A stretch of DNA of 64,000 bases. It comes from Omphalotus guepiniiformis. Its lineage: Eukaryota > Basidiomycota > Agaricomycetes > Agaricales > Omphalotaceae. A model generated the notes under the pieces. The model had not been told where the DNA came from. It did not search any database and worked only from the letters and a program-made list of their open reading frames with translations. A program made the position numbers and the translations under genes. The stretch spans positions 1,302,001 through 1,366,000 of the forward strand of contig JAQOOI010000079.1 of the NCBI GenBank assembly GCA_028554645.1, written 5' to 3'. Below, piece by piece: positions 60,801-64,000 of this stretch (positions are counted from its first letter, which is position 1; every line of letters starts with the position of its first letter).

Positions 60801-61167
60801 CACACTGAAGCAGTTTGAAGACATCATCGAGGACAACAGTCTCCAGATCAACCTTCTCCTTGTCGTACAAATCCTCAGCACGAAGTTGAATCTAAGATAG
60901 ACGCGAACGCGAAATGAGCGAGGATCCAAAAATAGCAACGATACGGAATTTGCATACCGTAGACATGTCAACATTGGCATCTTGTAGGGGAAATTGAAAA
61001 ATTAACACAAAGGGAACAAGGAAAAGATAAGAATAAGCATGCGTAGGTCCCTCTTCTTCGTGGCCAAAATCTTTGTACTCTCGCTTCTTTTTTTCGGGTT
61101 CACCTGAGGTGGAGTCCGCAGGGGAGTCGCCCTGTGGAATGGGTTCCTTTTCAGCGTTTGAAGCCAT
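57837..61167 (-). CDS. PMA1: Plasma membrane H+-ATPase (P-type, PMA1-like)
   Basis: The start [20 protein letters not shown] (61167) begins an acidic N-tail; exons 1 (61167-61041) and 2 (60980-60958) precede long exons to the stop at 57837. Landmarks are [15 protein letters not shown], the A-domain [11 protein letters not shown], the phosphorylation loop [33 protein letters not shown], the hinge [12 protein letters not shown], and about ten membrane spans. The C-terminal tail ([20 protein letters not shown]) looks like the autoinhibitory domain that is relieved by phosphorylation. It pumps protons out to energise nutrient uptake. Codon use is strongly biased, as in highly expressed genes. The intron between exons 1 and 2 appears to start with AT instead of GT. 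Confidence 0.95.
60981..61040 (-). other. 60-nt in-frame intron with AT donor in the H+-ATPase gene
   Basis: On the minus strand the segment starts ATGCTTATTC and ends CCCTACAAG, is pyrimidine-rich and contains GTTAAT, all typical of a small fungal intron. Removing it joins PTH to ANVDMST, which matches the fungal pump consensus as I recall it. It has no stop codon and a length divisible by three, so retention would insert 20 mostly hydrophobic residues without breaking the frame. Confidence 0.6.
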
Positions 61168-64000
61168 TTAGTCTATGAGGCGATAAGCCTAGGGGAGAGT
61201 TAAGGAGGAAGAGGCGAGAGGAAAGCCCTTAAAGGACGACAGGCGCAACTTGCACAGATAGCACACTGAAGGAAGTTGTGGTGGTAAGGAGGAAAAGGGA
61301 GTGCTGGCGGTTGAGAATATGTTTGCCTTTTATTTCATCCAATTCAAAAAGGATCAAACAAGAAAACACGAACAAATAAAGCGCAAGACGGTAAACCCGT
61401 TTCCCTGCGCACGCACCTCCGAACCCATTTCGGCGAATTCTCCTGCGGGCCAAACTTGTTCATGAAGCGCTGTCTCTCCCGTTCTAAGACCGAATCTCTC
61501 CATTATTTTCTTCTTTCTTTCACTTTCACATATTCTTCTCAGTCTTTCGTTTTCCTGTTTCCTGTTTCCTGTTTCTTCCGGATACAGTGTCCGGTCCGAA
61601 TTTTCAATAACAAACGTCATAAATTTGATGAGCTGACCACCCGACTGTCATCGTCCGTTTTGCCCTTTCTTTCAGTCCGACCGGAGACCAGGTCAGCGTC
61701 GTGAAAGGTTGTTTTACAAGCCTTTGAGATCAGATCATCAGTCAACGTCCAACATTAACCGGGGATCGCCATATGAGCTGTAGTAAATTGTTCTCGCTAG
61801 AAATTTGAGTGGAATTCTTGGATGCGATCCAACGGCAGGGTCAATGAGCGTATGTATGTGTCCTCTGCTTTCACATACTTCCATTCAATGCTTAGCTGGG
61901 GGGGTAAGTTGCAAGGCTTGGCTTGAAGTATGAATTGAAGTATGTACAATCTCAATCTGCCAGTCCCAATCACATTCGTCTCAATGAACTGATTTTGCCA
62001 TGGCAACATTGCTCTCTTGAGATGTGGGCTGGAGATCGTCACACGAGCAGAATTTCTCGAAACACAGCAGGAGCAACACTACTCGGGAGTATAACAATCT
62101 TCCATCAACTTGTTCCAATCGCCAAACCTCCTCGCGAGCACCTACATATACCCCAGCCTATTGGGCTTCCCGTTGCCGTAAATATGCATATTAGCCAATC
62201 CAATGGCATTTTATTGTGAGAGTTGCAGTATTCAACATTCTCAAGATTTAACAAAACAGCAGCGAGAAGTCCATCTATTCATTCCCATGGAATATGCATG
62301 TTCGCCTGCGCGCACACAGAGTTACCGCCTGGCTGTTTCCTTCGTCCATCTTGGATTCTCCGCGCGCCTCGTGTCTACTGTCACCCCAGCACTATCATCA
62401 TCCGAGTTGACCCTACGCGCAAGGTTAGGCAAAGTTCAGTCAGATACTGCCGCTGAGGTGTTTTCGCCATGCGTTCCAATCCCTCCAAGAAACGGCTGCG
62501 AAGCTCTCGCACGTCCGCATCATCATGCTGACTTACCTCACCAATCTGTCATTCTTCACCTACGGCGAACCGTCGGCTTCTGATTTGTTCTCAGCATTAA
62601 TGAGGAAATATTCAGCGTGAGCCCTTGCGCTTATTCTGGAGTTATCCTGGTCCACATTGTACCGAATACCTGAACGATGCGTAGTGCCGTTGGTGTGCCG
62701 GACTTACCTACTTCCAGCAAGTTCAAGTTGACAACAGGCTCCATGGTACCTTCATTAGCAATTTCGGTTGATTTCACCCGCCGCCGCTGGCAGAATTCAC
62801 GCGTTGACAATGGACAATGACTGCCACCCGACATCGGCGGCGTCCCCCCTTTTCGCCCTGCTGAGTAATGCCAATCAGCCAGAGCCTTTCCTGCCCAGAC
62901 GTATCGGGCTTGTCACGGACGACTGAATTGTGTGGAGCTACGAAGAGAAAACGGGGCTTGAGCTTAAGGCGCAGGGCTCCGGTTATGTCTCCGAATGGGA
63001 AATTCTCCTCCCGGCCTTGAAGCCGTAAATTATGCCGAATATATTCGATCCATGCCGATCCTGTCCTGTTTATTTTTATCCTTTTCCTTTTTCCGAATCT
63101 CCATTCAAACGGAATGTCTCTCATTTTTCACCGCAGTGCGCCGTAGCTTGTGCGGTATCGTAACAGGACGGAAGGAAGAAGATTTTTGGGGATTCGTGTT
63201 CATCGTGCATGTACTATGTGTTTTCAGCGCATGTCAGGTCAGTCAGTCAGTTTCGAACGTTTGTTCGAAGGAGAAATACTCAGGACTTATTTTTCTCTCA
63301 TAGAGCGCGTTTGCCAGCATGATCAGGCCTGATCGCACCTGGTTCCGATACCTCAAATTGCATCCGAGTCATCGGAAGCCAAAGCTTCAAGTTTCTGGCA
63401 CTAAAGGCAATCAATCGAGCAATCTACATAAATACAGGCAGATGTAAATCTCTGCCACACATTAATTAATAATGCGACCGTCGTCACACCTCTTCACGCC
63501 CAGATATGTATTCAGTCAAGGCACGGAAAGAGGGAGAGAGGTACGTATTTGCTTTTAGATATGAAACATTCCCGGACGGTCACCCTCGGATTGCAAGGAA
63601 AGGGGTGTGGTACAGGCAAGGCTCTGCACAGCAGATCGATAAGGACGACGTAGGGCGACGGTTCGAAGGTGGACATATGCAGGCATATGCGTCCGAGTTC
63701 TGTGCGTTCAGCGTTCAATGACCATCCTCCGATGATCAGCATCCGAATCAGAATTGAAAGTCTAAGTACACGCCTACTTGGTTCACTATACTGCATGATA
63801 TCCATCCGTCACTGTCACTGTGTCTTCAAGACCATGTCATCGCTGTGCATATCCTCCTCTTTGCCTTCAGGGATTCCGTCGTACTTACCGGATCCGGATG
63901 TGACTATCGACTCCGAGGTCAGAATCAGACGTCAGTAGTTCGAGCTCCGTGAACGTGTTTAGGTCATTACTGAACGTTGAGCTTCTGTACTAAGTGGTTA
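61168..64000. other. H+-ATPase promoter and terminal gene-free tract
   Basis: The first 500 bp, rich in CT on the plus strand near 61480-61600, are presumably the promoter and leader of the proton pump. Beyond that, small frames on both strands (e.g. 62203-62583, 62774-63124, 63506-63721) show no domain or exon logic. GTCAGTCAGTCAG at 63238-63250 is a short tandem repeat. I can support no gene here. Confidence 0.45.

Noticed and set aside
62203..62583. 126-codon frame in the last 3 kb
   Set aside because: It overlaps another frame, lacks recognisable motifs and has no intron-linked continuation.
1..64000. Biosynthetic or defence gene cluster
   Set aside because: One P450 and two transporters are present, but no backbone synthase, tailoring set or pathway regulator lies nearby. 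The genes between are housekeeping.

Overview
The window comes from an intron-rich fungal genome, almost certainly a plant-material-degrading basidiomycete of the Agaricomycetes. The evidence is dense 50-60 nt introns, a DUF6593-type gene, an AA9 oxygenase, fungal 7TM and PDR families, and a typical fungal plasma-membrane proton pump. There are about 18 recognisable protein genes, one clear pseudogene, one gene fragment and two inverted-repeat elements. I recognised no rRNA, tRNA or CRISPR. Most gene models were joined by hand across introns; exon borders are given where I checked reading phase.

Layout. 1-3.3 kb: one DUF6593 gene. 3.3-6.3 kb: a 13-exon GH95 alpha-L-fucosidase-like enzyme. 6.5-7.4 kb: a single-pass membrane protein and a 141-bp fold-back element. 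7.5-9.1 kb: a frameshifted protease-like pseudogene. 9.6-11.1 kb: an AA9 lytic polysaccharide monooxygenase in 12 exons (minus strand). 11.7-13.4 kb: an SRRM1-like PWI/RS splicing factor. 13.6-15.3 kb: a galactonate-dehydratase-type enolase-superfamily enzyme, divergent from an ABCC transporter (15.8-22.3 kb). 22.5-29 kb: VPS28, a cytochrome P450, an ABHD11-like hydrolase and a DJ-1 homologue, all plus strand. 29.3-30.6 kb: a 7TM membrane protein. 31.3-32.9 kb: a 1.5-kb near-perfect palindrome in a gene-poor tract extending to 35.5 kb. 35.6-37.1 kb: an aryl-alcohol-dehydrogenase-type aldo-keto reductase. 38.1 kb: a decayed fragment resembling the start of the next gene, a GH3 beta-xylosidase (39.6-42.1 kb). 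42.3-45.5 kb: two tandem diverged RRM-like genes. 45.9-51.5 kb: a PDR/ABCG transporter. 52.8-56.9 kb: an M1 aminopeptidase. 57.8-61.2 kb: the plasma membrane H+-ATPase. The last 2.8 kb holds no recognised gene.

Biology. GH95, AA9, GH3, galactonate dehydratase, the aldo-keto reductase and P450 suit growth on plant cell walls and their aromatic or sugar-acid breakdown products. The two ABC transporters and the proton pump suit efflux and energised uptake. These genes are scattered among housekeeping genes (VPS28, SRRM1, DJ-1, aminopeptidase), so I do not read the region as a co-regulated cluster.

The most unusual observations are: (i) the 728/729-bp-arm palindrome whose loop is duplicated directly outside its left arm and whose arms carry repeated TGGCAGATAACA motifs; (ii) apparent non-canonical introns, including an in-frame 60-nt AT-AG intron in the proton-pump gene, a possible GT-TG intron in the splicing-factor gene and two GC-AG introns; and (iii) many 11-28 nt microexons, several encoding catalytic or signature residues.
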